A stretch of 64,000 nt of DNA from Collinsella sp. TM10-22 (GCF_003466125.1 NZ_QSOC01000002.1:62001-126000); one strand, 5' to 3'; numbered from the stretch's first letter, positions 44,410 through 55,300 are shown. Translations and numbers: made by a program. Notes: a model not told the origin generated them from the sequence alone.

Positions 44410-45282
44410 CTAGGAGAACATGCCGGTGAGGTAATCATTCAGCCGCTTATCCTTGGGCCGTTGGAAAATCTCGTCGGTCTCGTCGTACTCAACCATATCG
44501 CCCATGTAGAAGAACGCCGTGCGATTGGACACGCGCGACGCCTGCTCCATGTTGTGCGTCACGATGACGATGGCGCGGTCGGCAACGATCGAAGACATCA
44601 GGTCCTCGATCGCCAGCGTCGAGATGGGGTCGAGCGCCGAACAGGGCTCATCAAACAGAATCACGTCTGGGTTGAGCGCCAGCGTGCGCGCGATGCACAG
44701 ACGCTGCTGCTGTCCGCCCGAAAGCGCGTAGGCGCTCTTGTCGAGCTTGTCCTTGACCTCGTCCCACAGCGCCGCGCCTCGCAGGCTTTCCTCGACCATG
44801 CGATCGAGCTCGTCGCGGTCGGTGATGCCGTGGCGCTTAGGCGCAAACGTGATGTTGTCGCGAATGGACTTGCGGAACGGGTTGGGCTGTTGGAACACCA
44901 TGCCAATGGAACGGCGCAGCTCGTACGTGTTCTCGGTCCTGGTGTTCACATTGCGTCCGCGGTAGTTAATCTCGCCCTCCACGCGGCAGCCGCGAATCTC
45001 GCGGTTCATAAGGTTGAGGCTGCGCAAAAAGGTCGACTTACCGCAGCCCGAAGGCCCGATGAGCGCCGTAATCTCGCCCTTGTGGAAGTCGAGCGACGTG
45101 TCGTACAGCGCATGGTGGTCGCCATAGTACACGTTGACGTCCTTGGTAGAGAGCACGACCTCGTCGCTCGCGGCCTTGCCGCTCACGCGCACGCGCTTCT
45201 CGCTCTCCCCCACACTCGACAGGAAGTCCCGGGTCTCGGACGATGCTGCTTCGGTTGCGGGCGTTGTGCTCATCTCGCTCAT
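44410..45282 (-). CDS. pstB: Phosphate ABC transporter ATPase
   Basis: A 290-residue ATPase. Walker A GPSGCGKSTFLRSLN, the PstB-typical VFQQPNPFRKSIRDN, signature LSGGQQQRLCIARTLA, Walker B VILFDEPCSALDP. The first 40 residues are an extra polar segment. It powers high-affinity phosphate import with PstS, PstC and PstA. The start ATG overlaps the pstA stop (ATGA at 45279-45282), so the two are coupled. No phoU follows, unlike many pst operons. Confidence 0.96.
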   Translation of the reverse strand: MSEMSTTPATEAASSETRDFLSSVGESEKRVRVSGKAASDEVVLSTKDVNVYYGDHHALYDTSLDFHKGEITALIGPSGCGKSTFLRSLNLMNREIRGCRVEGEINYRGRNVNTRTENTYELRRSIGMVFQQPNPFRKSIRDNITFAPKRHGITDRDELDRMVEESLRGAALWDEVKDKLDKSAYALSGGQQQRLCIARTLALNPDVILFDEPCSALDPISTLAIEDLMSSIVADRAIVIVTHNMEQASRVSNRTAFFYMGDMVEYDETDEIFQRPKDKRLNDYLTGMFS

Positions 45283-46205
45283 TCGGCCGTCATCCTCCTT
45301 GCCAGTTGCTTGCCCACGATACGGGCGACTACGTTAAACAGCAGCACGCAAATCATCAGCAGCGCCGCGGTGCCCCAGACGATCTGCTGGGCCTCGGGGC
45401 TGCCCTCGCCATAGATCTTGTAGATATGCACGGCGAGCGACTCGCCAGGGCGGAACACGTTCCAGGCACAGGTGGGGCTCGACAGGTTAAAGCTCAAGAA
45501 GTTCAGGCGAACCGGCGAGCTCATACCCGAGGTAAAGAGCAGTGCTGCGGCCTCGCCAAACACACGGCCGGCCGAAAGCACGATGCCGGTCACGATGGCG
45601 GGCATGGCCTCGGGAATCAGGATGTGCAGCGTGGCCTCCCAGCGGGTAAGGCCCATGGCCAGGCATGCATCGCGCTGGGCCTGTGGCACGTCCTCGAGCG
45701 CCTGCTGGATCACGCGCACCAGGATGGGGATATTGAACATGGTGAGCGCGACAGCGCCGGAGATGATGGAGTACTTCCAGCCCAGCTGCACCGAGAACAC
45801 CAGAAAGCCGAACATGCCGACGACGATGGAAGGCAGCGAGGACAGCGTCTCGATGGCGGTAGAGGCGATGTCGCGGATAGGGCCGTTCGGCGCGTACTCA
45901 ACCAGGAAGACCGCTCCGCCTAGGCTGATGGGCACCGAGATGATCAGAGTGATCAGCAGCAGGTAGAACGAGTCGAACAGCTGGTAGAGCACGCCGCCCT
46001 GCGTTCCGTTGGCGCGCGACGGCTCTGTGAGAAAGCCCGGCTGGAACAGCGTCGAGATGCCCTCGAACAGGATATAGGCCACCATGGAGATGACGATGAG
46101 CATGACGATGGCGACGATCGCCGTCAGCACGCCCGTGGCGATGCGATCCTGTTTTTGGACACGCCCGAGCCTCGCCTCGTCGATGTGGATGCGCGTGCTA
46201 GCCAC
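45279..46205 (-). CDS. pstA: Phosphate ABC transporter permease PstA
   Basis: About 308 residues from GTG 46205, overlapping the end of pstC; a TTG at 46229 is an alternative start. Six membrane helices and the permease coupling region (EALEDVPQAQRDACLAMGLT, then RWEATLHILIPEAMPAIVTG). PstA pairs with PstC to form the phosphate channel. The N-terminal tail RIHIDEARLGRVQKQDR is cytoplasmic. Confidence 0.93.
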   Translation of the reverse strand: MASTRIHIDEARLGRVQKQDRIATGVLTAIVAIVMLIVISMVAYILFEGISTLFQPGFLTEPSRANGTQGGVLYQLFDSFYLLLITLIISVPISLGGAVFLVEYAPNGPIRDIASTAIETLSSLPSIVVGMFGFLVFSVQLGWKYSIISGAVALTMFNIPILVRVIQQALEDVPQAQRDACLAMGLTRWEATLHILIPEAMPAIVTGIVLSAGRVFGEAAALLFTSGMSSPVRLNFLSFNLSSPTCAWNVFRPGESLAVHIYKIYGEGSPEAQQIVWGTAALLMICVLLFNVVARIVGKQLARRMTAE

Positions 46206-47106
46206 GAGCCTTCGCCCCCTTGCGGCCAATGAGATGGATGATCAGGATGAAGATGAGGCTCATGCCCATCAGCAGCAGACCGAGTGCCCACAGGACGTCG
46301 TCCTGGGCCGAGCCCTCGGCGTAGACCGCCATGGACGTGGTGAGCGTGGTGGTGATGGTGGACGCCGGCGACAGCAGCGACGTCGGCATGGCCTCGATGC
46401 CGCCGATGACCATGCGCACGGCGAGCGTCTCGCCAAAGGCACGCGTCATGCCAAGGATGACCGCAGTCATGAGCGACGGCATGGCGGACTTGAGCACCAC
46501 GTGCCAGATGGTCTGCCAGCGGGTGTAGCCCAGCGCGAGCGAGCCCTGACGGTAGCTATCGGGCACAGCGCGCAGGCCATCGACCGAAAGCGTGGTCATC
46601 GTCGGCAGGATCATGACGGCCAGCACGATGGCGCCGGGCAAGATGCCCAAGCCCGTGCTTACGTGGAAAACGCTCTTCATAAGGCCGACGACCACGTGAA
46701 AGCCGATCAGGCCAAAGACAACCGAGGGAATACCGGTCAAAAGCTCAATAAGCGGCTGAAAGACCTTGGAACCAAACTTAGGCTGGATCTCGACCGCAAA
46801 GATGGCAGAGCCGATAGCGATGGGCAGTGCGATGAGCGTGGAGAGTACCATGACCGCAAACGAGGTGACGATCAGGGGCAGGGCGCCGGTGTAAGGCAGA
46901 CCGTTTTCGGCTGTGTTAGCCAGGTCCCACTTGGTACCAGTGAAGAACTCGACGACCGAAACGCCATCCTTAACAAAAGCCGAGAGGCCCTTTTGGGCGA
47001 CCATGAAGATAAGCGCGGCAACAACAAGCGTCACGAGCGCTACGCACGCGCCCGTGACGCCCAGGCCCACGTTCTCAAGGTCGCGCTTTGGCAGCTGTTT
47101 TGCCAT
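46198..47106 (-). CDS. pstC: Phosphate ABC transporter permease PstC
   Basis: A 302-residue permease with six membrane helices. Typical PstC sequence includes ELLTGIPSVVFGLIGFHVVV and the coupling loop LRAVPDSYRQGSLALGYTRW. It forms the membrane channel together with PstA. ATG 47106 lies 25 bases after the pstS stop, with GGAAAGG upstream. Confidence 0.94.
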   Translation of the reverse strand: MAKQLPKRDLENVGLGVTGACVALVTLVVAALIFMVAQKGLSAFVKDGVSVVEFFTGTKWDLANTAENGLPYTGALPLIVTSFAVMVLSTLIALPIAIGSAIFAVEIQPKFGSKVFQPLIELLTGIPSVVFGLIGFHVVVGLMKSVFHVSTGLGILPGAIVLAVMILPTMTTLSVDGLRAVPDSYRQGSLALGYTRWQTIWHVVLKSAMPSLMTAVILGMTRAFGETLAVRMVIGGIEAMPTSLLSPASTITTTLTTSMAVYAEGSAQDDVLWALGLLLMGMSLIFILIIHLIGRKGAKARG

Positions 47107-47131
47107 TGCAAACCTTTCCGGGGGCGATTAC

Positions 47132-48064
47132 CTATTTAGCGGAGACCTTACCGCTGGCGTCCTTGACGACCTTCATGGCAGAGACGGGGATAAAGCCCTG
47201 CTCCTCGACAAGCTTGCCCTGGACGTCGTCGGAAAGCATAAAGTCCAGGAAGGCCTTGGTGGCCTCGTCTGCGTCCTTGGCGCAGTACATGTGCTCGGTA
47301 GCCCAGATCTTGAAGGAGTCGTCGGTGACGTTCTTGCTCTTGGGCTCGACGCCCTCGACCTTGACGGCGTTGAACTTGGAGCCGTCGAAGTGCGAGAAGT
47401 CCAGGTAGGAGATGGCGTTGTCGGTACTGGCCATCTGGGTCTGGACGTCGCCGGACTTGTCGAGCTCGGCGTCGCCCTTAAAGTCGACGGCCTCGTCGCC
47501 AAAGACGGCGGCCTCGAAGGTGGCGCGGGTACCGGAGCCGGCCTTGCGGTTGAGGACGACGATGGTGGCGTCGTCGCCGCCGACCTCCTTCCAGTTGGTG
47601 ATCTGGCCAGAGAAGATGCCCTTGAGCTGCTCGAGGGACAGATCGTCGACCGTCACGTTCTTGGAGACGACGGGGCCCATGCCCACGACGGCGACCTCGT
47701 GATCGACGAGGTTCTTGACCTGGTCGGCCTCGAGCTTGGTCTCGGCGAAGACGTCGGAGTTACCGATGGTGACGGTGCCGGCGGCGACAGCGGTCAGGCC
47801 CTTGCCCGAACCGTTGCCCGAACCGGAGATGGAAACGTCGGGGTTGGCATCCATGAACTTCTCAGCAGCAGCCTCGACGAGAGCCTGGAACGAAGAGGCG
47901 CCGTCGTAGGTCACCTCGCCGGAGACGGACTCGGCGGCGACGCTGCCCTTGGCGGTGTCAGCGGCATTGGAACCGCCACAACCAACGAGACCGAGACCGA
48001 CGATGCTGGCAAGACCACCAGCGAGGCCGAGGAACTGACGACGAGAATAAGCCTGATCGAGCAT
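47132..48064 (-). CDS. pstS: Phosphate-binding lipoprotein PstS
   Basis: 310 residues from ATG 48064 (MLDQAYSRRQFLGLAGGLAS), with AAGGA upstream; an open frame to 48247 is not family sequence. The signal has a twin-arginine motif SRRQFLG and a lipobox LVGC, so it is probably exported by Tat and lipid-anchored outside the cell. Phosphate-binding regions: TYDGASSFQALVEAAAEKF, GSGNGSGKGLTAV and NRKAGSGTRATFEAAVFG. It captures phosphate for PstCAB and is first in the operon; expression is probably raised under phosphate limitation, although no PhoB box could be assigned. Confidence 0.94.
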   Translation of the reverse strand: MLDQAYSRRQFLGLAGGLASIVGLGLVGCGGSNAADTAKGSVAAESVSGEVTYDGASSFQALVEAAAEKFMDANPDVSISGSGNGSGKGLTAVAAGTVTIGNSDVFAETKLEADQVKNLVDHEVAVVGMGPVVSKNVTVDDLSLEQLKGIFSGQITNWKEVGGDDATIVVLNRKAGSGTRATFEAAVFGDEAVDFKGDAELDKSGDVQTQMASTDNAISYLDFSHFDGSKFNAVKVEGVEPKSKNVTDDSFKIWATEHMYCAKDADEATKAFLDFMLSDDVQGKLVEEQGFIPVSAMKVVKDASGKVSAK

Positions 48065-48254
48065 GATCTTCCTTTCATACATGCGACTCGCGGGCACCCT
48101 GCCCGCTTTGCTGTATGGAAAGATACGTTCCCGACCAGGCAACGCCCGCGCCAACTGCGCTTTCTTACGGGCATTTGATAGACCCTTACCGCAAGCGCGG
48201 TTCAGCTTTACAAACAAATAACAAACCCGCCGACAAGCATGGTCCACCTTTTAC

Positions 48255-48343
48255 AAGGTAGTCATTGGGGACGTTCTTAAACGACTAGTCATCGGGGACG
48301 TTCTTGTTTGACTAGCCATTTAAGAACACCCAACGACTACCTT
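48255..48343. repeat. Paired GGGGACGTTCTT repeat, cluster 1
   Basis: AAGGTAGTCATTGGGGACGT continuing to TCTTAAACGACTAG, an internal second TCGGGGACGTTCTTG, and an inverted copy ending AACGACTACCTT. Related sequences are at 58383-58552 and 61634-61690. With the next entry it fills the pepV-pstS gap; about 190 bases directly upstream of pstS show nothing else. Confidence 0.75.
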
Positions 48344-48351
48344 GGAAACCC

Positions 48352-48513
48352 CGCAGGTTGAGCATAAGTCAGCGAAAACGCCCCTAAGCGAGCAAGGTGA
48401 CGTGAAAGAGGAGGGAAGCGTACTTCGGTACGCGACCGACGATTGAACGTCAGATTGCCGCTTAGGGGCGTTTGCAGCGTCGACCCGTTACGCGGTTTGG
48501 TAAAACCGCGTAA
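48352..48513 (-). repeat. Multi-stem 3' element after pepV, copy 1
   Basis: Read on the minus strand directly after the pepV stop: hairpin GTTACGCGGTTTT-ACC-AAACCGCGTAAC, then TCGACGCTGC, stem AAACGCCCCTAAGCG, conserved AATCTGACGTTCAA, a variable hairpin GCGTACC-GAA-GTACGC, conserved TTTCACGTCACCTTGC, the closing stem CGCTTAGGGGCGTTT, and CGCTGACTTATGCTCAACCT. Copy 2 at 58604-58767 keeps the conserved blocks but has entirely different, still complementary stems. Confidence 0.8.
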
Positions 48514-48515
48514 CC

Positions 48516-49952
48516 TTAAAGTTCGAGTTCGTTGAGACGCAGGATCGCCACGATGTAGATCTTGAGCGCCTGCTTGAGCTGTTCTTCGTTGGCGCACTCG
48601 TTGGGGCCGTGCATCTGGCCACCCCATGCGGGCAGCTCCAGGCCGGTCTCCTCGGGGCCAAACGACACGGCGCGGGCAAAGTTGCGTGCGTACGTGCCAC
48701 CGCCCATGGCAAAGGGTTCGGCATGCTTGCCGGTGAACTCGTTATAGGTATCGATAAGCGCCTTCACGGCCGGATCATCGGCAGAGACCGAGAACGGTAC
48801 CTTGGCGCGGCCGACGCGATACGTCACGCCAAAGCGGCCCACGAGCGGCTCGAGCTGCCCACGGATGGTATCGGCGCTCGTGCTATCGGGGAAGCGCACG
48901 TCGATGACCTGCTCAATGTGGCCATCCGCCACGCGGATGACGCCGGGGTTGCACGTGAGCGGGCCAAACGCGGGGCTCGTCGCGTCGATACCCAGGCCGC
49001 GGCCATAGGCATCCGCATGTACAAAGGCCAGAAACTTGACAAACTCATGCTCGGCAGGCGTCAGCAAGCGCTCGTCGCGTGCGGCAAACGCGTCCTCGAC
49101 CTCGCGCAGGTACGTCACGATCAGGCCAACGGCGTTGATCGTCCCCTCGGGCATCGAAGCATGGCCACCGATACCGTGCGCGAAAATCTGGGCATGGCCG
49201 TTCTCGAGCGCCGTGATCTCCAGGCGGTCGGCGTTCTCAACGGGCGCCGGCAGCTCATCGGCGGCAATCGCAAGCTCGCAGATAGACTGCGACGGAATAG
49301 CGTTGCTCGCCTCGGCACCGCCCCAGGACACAATGCGCCCGCCGTCAATCTTGGAGCTCACGAACGTCGCCCCAAACTGGCCCTTCTCGGCATTGCAGAC
49401 CGGGAACTCGGCATCGGGCGTAAACAAAAAGTCGGGGTCTGCGTGGTTCTCCAGATAATGGTGAACATCGGACATGCCCACTTCCTCATCGCAGCCCAGC
49501 AGGGCGCGGAAGGTATAGCGCGGGGTAATGCCGTGCTTGAGCAGATAGGCGCCGGCGTAGAGCGACAGTACCGCCGGACCCTTGTCGTCGATCACGCCGC
49601 GGCCGAGCAGCCAGCCCTCGCGACGCTCCATCGCAAACGGGTCGGTGTTCCAGCCCGGGCCGGCGGGCACCACGTCCACGTGGCAGATGGTCGCGAGCTG
49701 CTTGTCGCCGCGACCGGGGATATCGGCAATGCCCACATAGCCCTCGTCGTCGCTCGTCTGGTAGCCGAGGTTCTGTGCGATGCCGAGCGCGCAATCGAGC
49801 GCGTCACGGACCGGGCGGCCAAACGGCGCACCGGGCTCCGCATCGGCAGCAACGGCAACAGACGGGTAGCTCACCAGCTGCTCGATATCGGCGACGACGT
49901 CCTCCCAGACCTCGTCGACGTACTCGGCAACACTCTGCTCCACCTGATTCAT
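48516..49952 (-). CDS. M20-family dipeptidase (PepV/Sapep type)
   Basis: 478 residues from ATG 49952, nine bases after AAGGAGG. Metal-ligand motifs: ATICHVDVVPAGPGW, LGRGVIDDKGPAVLS, LLGCDEEVGMSD, FTPDAEFPVCNAEKG, and a final MGGGTYARNFARAVSFGPEE. These match the PepV/Sapep Mn- or Zn-dependent dipeptidases, cytoplasmic enzymes that release amino acids from dipeptides. Length fits the family. It is followed immediately by a conserved multi-stem element. Confidence 0.92.
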   Translation of the reverse strand: MNQVEQSVAEYVDEVWEDVVADIEQLVSYPSVAVAADAEPGAPFGRPVRDALDCALGIAQNLGYQTSDDEGYVGIADIPGRGDKQLATICHVDVVPAGPGWNTDPFAMERREGWLLGRGVIDDKGPAVLSLYAGAYLLKHGITPRYTFRALLGCDEEVGMSDVHHYLENHADPDFLFTPDAEFPVCNAEKGQFGATFVSSKIDGGRIVSWGGAEASNAIPSQSICELAIAADELPAPVENADRLEITALENGHAQIFAHGIGGHASMPEGTINAVGLIVTYLREVEDAFAARDERLLTPAEHEFVKFLAFVHADAYGRGLGIDATSPAFGPLTCNPGVIRVADGHIEQVIDVRFPDSTSADTIRGQLEPLVGRFGVTYRVGRAKVPFSVSADDPAVKALIDTYNEFTGKHAEPFAMGGGTYARNFARAVSFGPEETGLELPAWGGQMHGPNECANEEQLKQALKIYIVAILRLNELEL

Positions 49953-50006
49953 GGACGACCTCCTTACCAATGAGCGGCGAGCACGCCCGCCCCTCACATT
50001 AAGTCC

Positions 50007-50675
50007 CTAGATAGCGAAAAGTTTAGCAAGCTCGGCCACCGAGTGCACCACTGCGTCGGCACCCGCCGCCTCGTGCTCGCCCGGCGCCGCCGCGCCCGAA
50101 TAGATGCCGATGCACGGCACGCCCATTGCGTGCGCGCCCTCGACGTCGTTAAAGCGGTCGCCAACCATCACGGCATCGTCGGCGCGCGCGCCTAACGCCG
50201 CCAGGGCGTCGCGGATCGAATCGGCCTTGGTCTCGCGCCCCTGCGGCGGATTCATGCCGACCACGGCTTCGAACTGGCAAAGCCCCAGCTCATGCACCAT
50301 GTCGATGCACTTCGCCTCCATACGAGAGGTCGCCACGGCCAAGCGATGTCCCTGAGCGGCAAGACCATCGAGCAGCGCGGGGATCCCATCGAACACGGGA
50401 TACTCCTCCGGACCCAGCTCGTCAAAAAAGGCACGGTACTCGTCGGCCACCACGAGCGACTCCTCACGCGTAAAGCCGTAAAAGTCGTGGAAGCTCTTCC
50501 ACAGGGGCGGCCCGATCATACGGCGCAGGTCACCCATCTGCGCCTCCGAAAACCCGCGCGCAGTCAGCGCCTTGCGCGTCGAGGTCATCACCGCCCGGCC
50601 CGTATCGGCCACCGTACCATCGAAATCAAACAGCACGACCGGCCGCCTGCATATCTCCAGTGCCCCCATCGGCAT
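50007..50675 (-). CDS. HAD-family phosphatase (phosphoglycolate phosphatase-like)
   Basis: About 222 residues from ATG 50675. HAD motifs: VVLFDFDGTVADTGRA (motif I), VATSRMEAK (motif II), and AVMVGDRFNDVEGAHAMGVP (motif IV); the C1 cap includes GPPLWKSFHDFYGF. It dephosphorylates a small metabolite, by family phosphoglycolate, sugar phosphates or nucleotides. It is divergent from the degV gene. Confidence 0.88.
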   Translation of the reverse strand: MPMGALEICRRPVVLFDFDGTVADTGRAVMTSTRKALTARGFSEAQMGDLRRMIGPPLWKSFHDFYGFTREESLVVADEYRAFFDELGPEEYPVFDGIPALLDGLAAQGHRLAVATSRMEAKCIDMVHELGLCQFEAVVGMNPPQGRETKADSIRDALAALGARADDAVMVGDRFNDVEGAHAMGVPCIGIYSGAAAPGEHEAAGADAVVHSVAELAKLFAI

Positions 50676-50825
50676 CCCTCTTCCCCAGTTGATGATTTCC
50701 ACACCAACATTAAAAACTGTTGACTATTCAACAATTGAACCTAGCAATGCGGAACAACTCCACTATACTTGTCGCACTTTGCTCTCAGAAGGCGGCACAC
50801 AAGCGCCCCGACGAAAGGTGCAATT

Positions 50826-51686
50826 ATGTCTTTTGCCATCATAACCGACTCCACGTCGGACATCTCCCCCGCCCGCGCCCAAGAACTCGGCATTTACGTG
50901 ATTCCACTGCATGTGGTTATCGAAGGCGAGGACCTGCTCGACCAGATGCAGATTACCGCCGAGGAGTACGTCGCCCGCATGGCCGGCTCCAAGCAGCTGC
51001 CGCACACGTCGCAGCCGAGCGCTGGCGAGTTCAAGGCGCTCTTTGACCGCGTGCTCGCCGACGGCCACGACAGTGCCATCTTCATTTCGCTGTGCAGCGA
51101 GTGGTCCGCCTGCTACGCCAACGCATGTCTGGTGGCTGACACCCATGAGCTCGACGTGCGCTGCGTCGACTCGCGCACCGGCTCGGGCGCTGAGGGCTTG
51201 CTGGTGGAATACGCGCTCGCCATGCGCGATGACGGCCGCAGCTTGGACGAGACCGAGGCGCAGATCCGCGCGACGCTGCCCGACGCCCACCTGCTAGTGA
51301 TTCCCCGCACACTCGAGAACCTTGTTAAGAACGGCCGCGCGCCCAAGCTTGCCGGCCACCTCACTCAGATGCTCAACATTCGCCTGGCCGTTTCGCCGGA
51401 GTGGAAATCGGGCGAGATCAAAGTCATCAAAAAGGGCCGCGGCGCCAAGCGCATCGTTGCCAACACCATGGCAGATTGCCTCGACTTTTTGGCCGAGCAT
51501 CCGGGCGCGAGCGTACGCGTGCTCACAACCGGCGCCGTCGAAGAGCAAGAGCTCGTCAACCAGGCGCTCGCGGGCCAGGACTGCGTCGATGCGGGCACCG
51601 GTCCCATCGGCTGCACCATCGCCACCCACGTAGGCGTCGATGCCATCGCCATCAGCTACTGCCCCCGCTACCAACCTGCCAATTAG
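50826..51686 (+). CDS. DegV-family fatty-acid-binding protein
   Basis: 286 residues from ATG 50826, behind AAAGGTG. Family motifs are AIITDSTSDISPARAQELGI, LPHTSQPSAGEFKALFD, VDSRTGSGAEGLLV and the C-terminal GTGPIGCTIATHVGVDAIAI. DegV/FakB proteins bind fatty acids and present them to the kinase FakA; no fakA is seen in the window. A terminator follows at 51815. Confidence 0.92.
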   Translation: MSFAIITDSTSDISPARAQELGIYVIPLHVVIEGEDLLDQMQITAEEYVARMAGSKQLPHTSQPSAGEFKALFDRVLADGHDSAIFISLCSEWSACYANACLVADTHELDVRCVDSRTGSGAEGLLVEYALAMRDDGRSLDETEAQIRATLPDAHLLVIPRTLENLVKNGRAPKLAGHLTQMLNIRLAVSPEWKSGEIKVIKKGRGAKRIVANTMADCLDFLAEHPGASVRVLTTGAVEEQELVNQALAGQDCVDAGTGPIGCTIATHVGVDAIAISYCPRYQPAN

Positions 51687-51814
51687 GGACAGGTTTATTT
51701 TGGCAGGTTTTATCTGGGCAAACGTTAAACGCTAAGAAAGGTCTGCCTAGCTAGACAGGACAAGCTGGGACAGTCGAACAGCCGAGGTACACCCAGCCAC
51801 AGCAAAGCCATCAC

Positions 51815-51850
51815 GCCGGCACGCCCCAACTTAAGGCGCGCCGGCATCTC
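51815..51850 (+). terminator. Intrinsic terminator after degV
   Basis: GCCGGCACGCC pairs with GGCGCGCCGGC, followed by ATCTCTTT. The rest of 51687-52000 shows only a short inverted AGGTTT/GGCAGG repeat and no gene. Confidence 0.7.
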
Positions 51851-52000
51851 TTTAGGAATGGCGGCGGTAAAGGGACCGTTTTAGTCGAAAGGCTGCGAAT
51901 AGCTTCCCATTACGCCGCAACTCAATTGCCGCACAACTGCCCAATTGAGCCATTGCAGGCGATCGATGCTTTATCCAACCCCCTTGCGATACCCCTTGGT

Positions 52001-52210
52001 CAAAAAATGGCAAATATGAGTACTGCTACAAATTTAGTAGCAGCGAAATCTGGCTGAATTTGCATCTCACCGCCAATTTCGAGCGCCATAATGCCCCAAA
52101 TCGTCATGTTTAGAGGGTTGGTTATATTCGATTTCACTCGATTGGTCTTAAATACTTTACAGATGATATGATACTGTCGCAACAACAGTACTCATATTTG
52201 CCATTTTTTG
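52001..52210. repeat. MITE-like 210-bp element with 25-bp perfect terminal inverted repeats
   Basis: The left end CAAAAAATGGCAAATATGAG continuing to TACTG is perfectly complementary to the right end CAGTACTCATATTTGCCATT continuing to TTTTG. The interior is AT-rich. A 61-codon frame inside it reaches into the terminal repeats and is unlikely to be a gene. It lies 190 bases before the TOTE gene. Confidence 0.85.
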
Positions 52211-52399
52211 CCCACCGGTCCTATTCGAAGGCAGTTCCCAGGATCTCCAGCTCGCCCCGCAGCCGCTAAAACCCACTCAATAACAGCTGCCACATATTTT
52301 AGCACCAGCCAAACACCACTCACGGAGCCGCACTCCACTATCACCGAACCAAAATCAGAATCGGATGCCCAAAAACCAAAGTAACGTACTCTCATTTTA

Positions 52400-55300
52400 A
52401 TGAACCCCAACAAGAACGGCATTTACATGAGCACCGTCACGCATCAATACGCCCTCATCGGGGACACGGTATTCCAATTCAAGGAAGCAGTCGTTCATGT
52501 ATCTGAGCCGCACGGCCAAATCGTCATCTGCAGCAATGGCCCAGACATCCGTTACGCAACGCTCGAAGAATGGGAGAAAGCTGGCACATCTTTCGATAGA
52601 CGGACGCAGGTCGAGGGTATCGTCACCAGTGCGAGTCCAGCGCGCGACAAACTCGAGCTCTTTCGCAATCTCTTTACTGGCCGCAAAGATGTTTACGCCC
52701 ATGGGTACCGCAGAAAAGACGGGGGAATCGGCTATACGCCCGCTTGCGCAAACGAGTGGAAGTCAGGCATTTGTCCCAAAGCAAATCGTCAGAAATCCAA
52801 ATGCGCTGAATGTGGCAACCGCGTCTTCCCCGAGTTGAGCGATACCGCGATCATCTCCCATTTCAAGGGCAGTGACGACAGACTCCGAGACGTCATAGGT
52901 CAATATGTTCTCGATAATGACAGCAACACAAAAGTCCTGGTCATCGACTTTGACGGAGCCGATTGGAAAGAAGCGACAAACGCCATTCGGCGTGTCGCAA
53001 AAAACCATGGAATCGATGCTGCGGTCGAGCGATCGAGATCAGGTAACGGCACACATGTCTGGTTTTTCTTCCTAGAGCTCACCAGCGCAAAGATCGCACG
53101 AGAATTTGGAAGCAGCCTTATCACCGAAGCAGCGGCGCTCAACAAGACAATCACCTTTGAAGCTTTTGACCGGATGCTGCCCGCGCAGTCCACCATTCCT
53201 GAGGGCGGCTTTGGAAATCTCATAGCACTGCCTTTTCAAGGAAAAGCGCAGCGAAAAGGGAACAGTGTATTTGTTGACGAGCAATTTGAGCCCTTTCCCG
53301 ATCAATGGCTTTACCTTTCGCAAATTCAGCTGATTCCACATGCAACAGTGCAAAATCTGATTGAGAGCATCGACAATAAACCGCATGGAATATCTGCTGC
53401 AGTGGTGGGAAACACCGCCGCGCCACATTCTCAGAGGCCGCGAAAGCGGCTTCCGCTCACGCCGCAGGACTTCCCGTCATCGCTGTCCGTCACGCAGGCC
53501 GATATGCTCTATATCCCCGAAAAATCTCTGAGTCCCGCAGCTCAAATGGAAGTTCGCAGGCTTGCAACATTTGCCAACCCAGAATTCTTCCGCGCGCAAT
53601 CTATGCATCAATCGGTATTCGGCAAACCGCGGTACATAGACCTCAGCGAACTTAGAGACAGCTGCGTCGCGATTCCCAGAGGCTGCAAGGCTCAGCTTGA
53701 GTGGCTGTTTCAAGAAGCCGGCGTTGCTGCCCACTATTCTGACAAGCGCAAGTCTGGCAATCCAATTGTGATGGCATTTAAAGGGACTCTTCGCCCTGAA
53801 CAGCAAATTGCCGCCGAACAGATGCTCGGCTATGAAGACGGAATCATGTCTGCACCGACGGGTTTCGGCAAAACCGTCATCGGAGCCTATCTTATTGCTA
53901 CCATCGGTCTTCCAACGCTCGTCATCGTTCCCAAGACTGCGCTCATTGCCCAATGGAAATCCCAGCTCGAACGGTTTATCGACATTACTGATAACAGAAA
54001 GCCAGTCCGAACCCCAAAAGGACGAATCAGTAAAAGGCAGCCGCCGCTCATTGGCCAAATCGGAGGAGGTAAAACCGCCATAAGCCATCTCATCGACATT
54101 GCTTCATTCCAGTCTCTGTCCAGCAAGGACCCCCAGACCGGAGAACCAATAGCCAAGGAGTTCGTTCGTGATTACGGCCTCGTCATCTGTGATGAATGTC
54201 ACCATGCAGCCGCACCACAGCTTGAGCTTGTCCTCAAGTCCGCTCCAGCCAAATATGTATACGGCCTTTCTGCGACGCCCGAACGCTCGGACGGACTCAC
54301 GCGAGCACTCTCAATGCTCTGCGGCCCGCTTCGCCATGTCATTGATCCAAAAACGCAAGCAATCCAACAGGGAATTCAGCGCGTTGTTAGGCCGCGTTTT
54401 ACCGGAGTTCGACTACCCGCCTACAAACCAGGGGCGTCCTTTAATCAAGTTCTCGATCTCCTGTGTGCGCACACAGCGAGAAACGAAGCAATTGTCGACG
54501 ATGCCCTCGATACCGCGTCAAACGGTCGACATTCGCTTGTGCTATCCAAAAGGAAAAAACATGCCGAAGAGCTATATAGGCTGCTTCAAAGCCGCGGACA
54601 CGAACCCATACTCTTAACCGGAGAAATCGACGCCAAAGAAAGAAAGGCAATACTGAACAGCCTTCCCGGCTTCGAGCATGAGCATCGAATTATCATCGCA
54701 ACCGAAGGCCTTCTGGGCGAGGGCTTCGACCTGTCTTACCTTGACACTCTGCTCATTGCCACACCGATATCTTGGGACGGCAGCATAACGCAGCAGGCAG
54801 GCAGACTACATAGAAGTCACGAGGGCAAGCAGCGGGTTGAGATATTCGACTATGTTGATTTGTCGATACCCATGCTCGCGCGTATGTACCAGAAGAGACT
54901 CAAGACCTATGCCAAGCTGGGGTATGAAGTCTTTGCAGCAAATGACAACAAACAGGCCGATCGAAACATCCTCGTTAGGTCGGCAACAGCCGTGGAGGCT
55001 TTAGCGGACGACATCGCAAGCGCAACGAAAAGCATTTTTATTGCCGCGCCCTACGCATCCGCCGCATGCCTCGCGAAGCTCGCCGCCGCGCTCACGAGCG
55101 CTATTGTCCGTGGGATTGCCCTTGAGATTTCAATTGCCTCGACTCCGCGCGATGACGTAAAAGCGATTTTTGCCGAGATGAACGTCGACTATTCCATCAA
55201 AGCCGAAGGGCGCCTGTGCGCGTCAGTAATTGACGAGGAAACCGTCTGGTACGGAGCTATTCCATTACTGGCTTTTCCTAAGAAAGAAGACTGCAGCATC

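Noticed and set aside
48352..48513. Integron attC site as an explanation of the multi-stem element
   Set aside because: The end does not fit the GTTRRRY / RYYYAAC core sites, there is no integrase, and the adjacent genes are housekeeping genes in both orientations.
52000..52185. A 61-codon frame inside the MITE-like element
   Set aside because: It runs through the terminal inverted repeat, so the frame follows from the repeat; no ribosome site or family.
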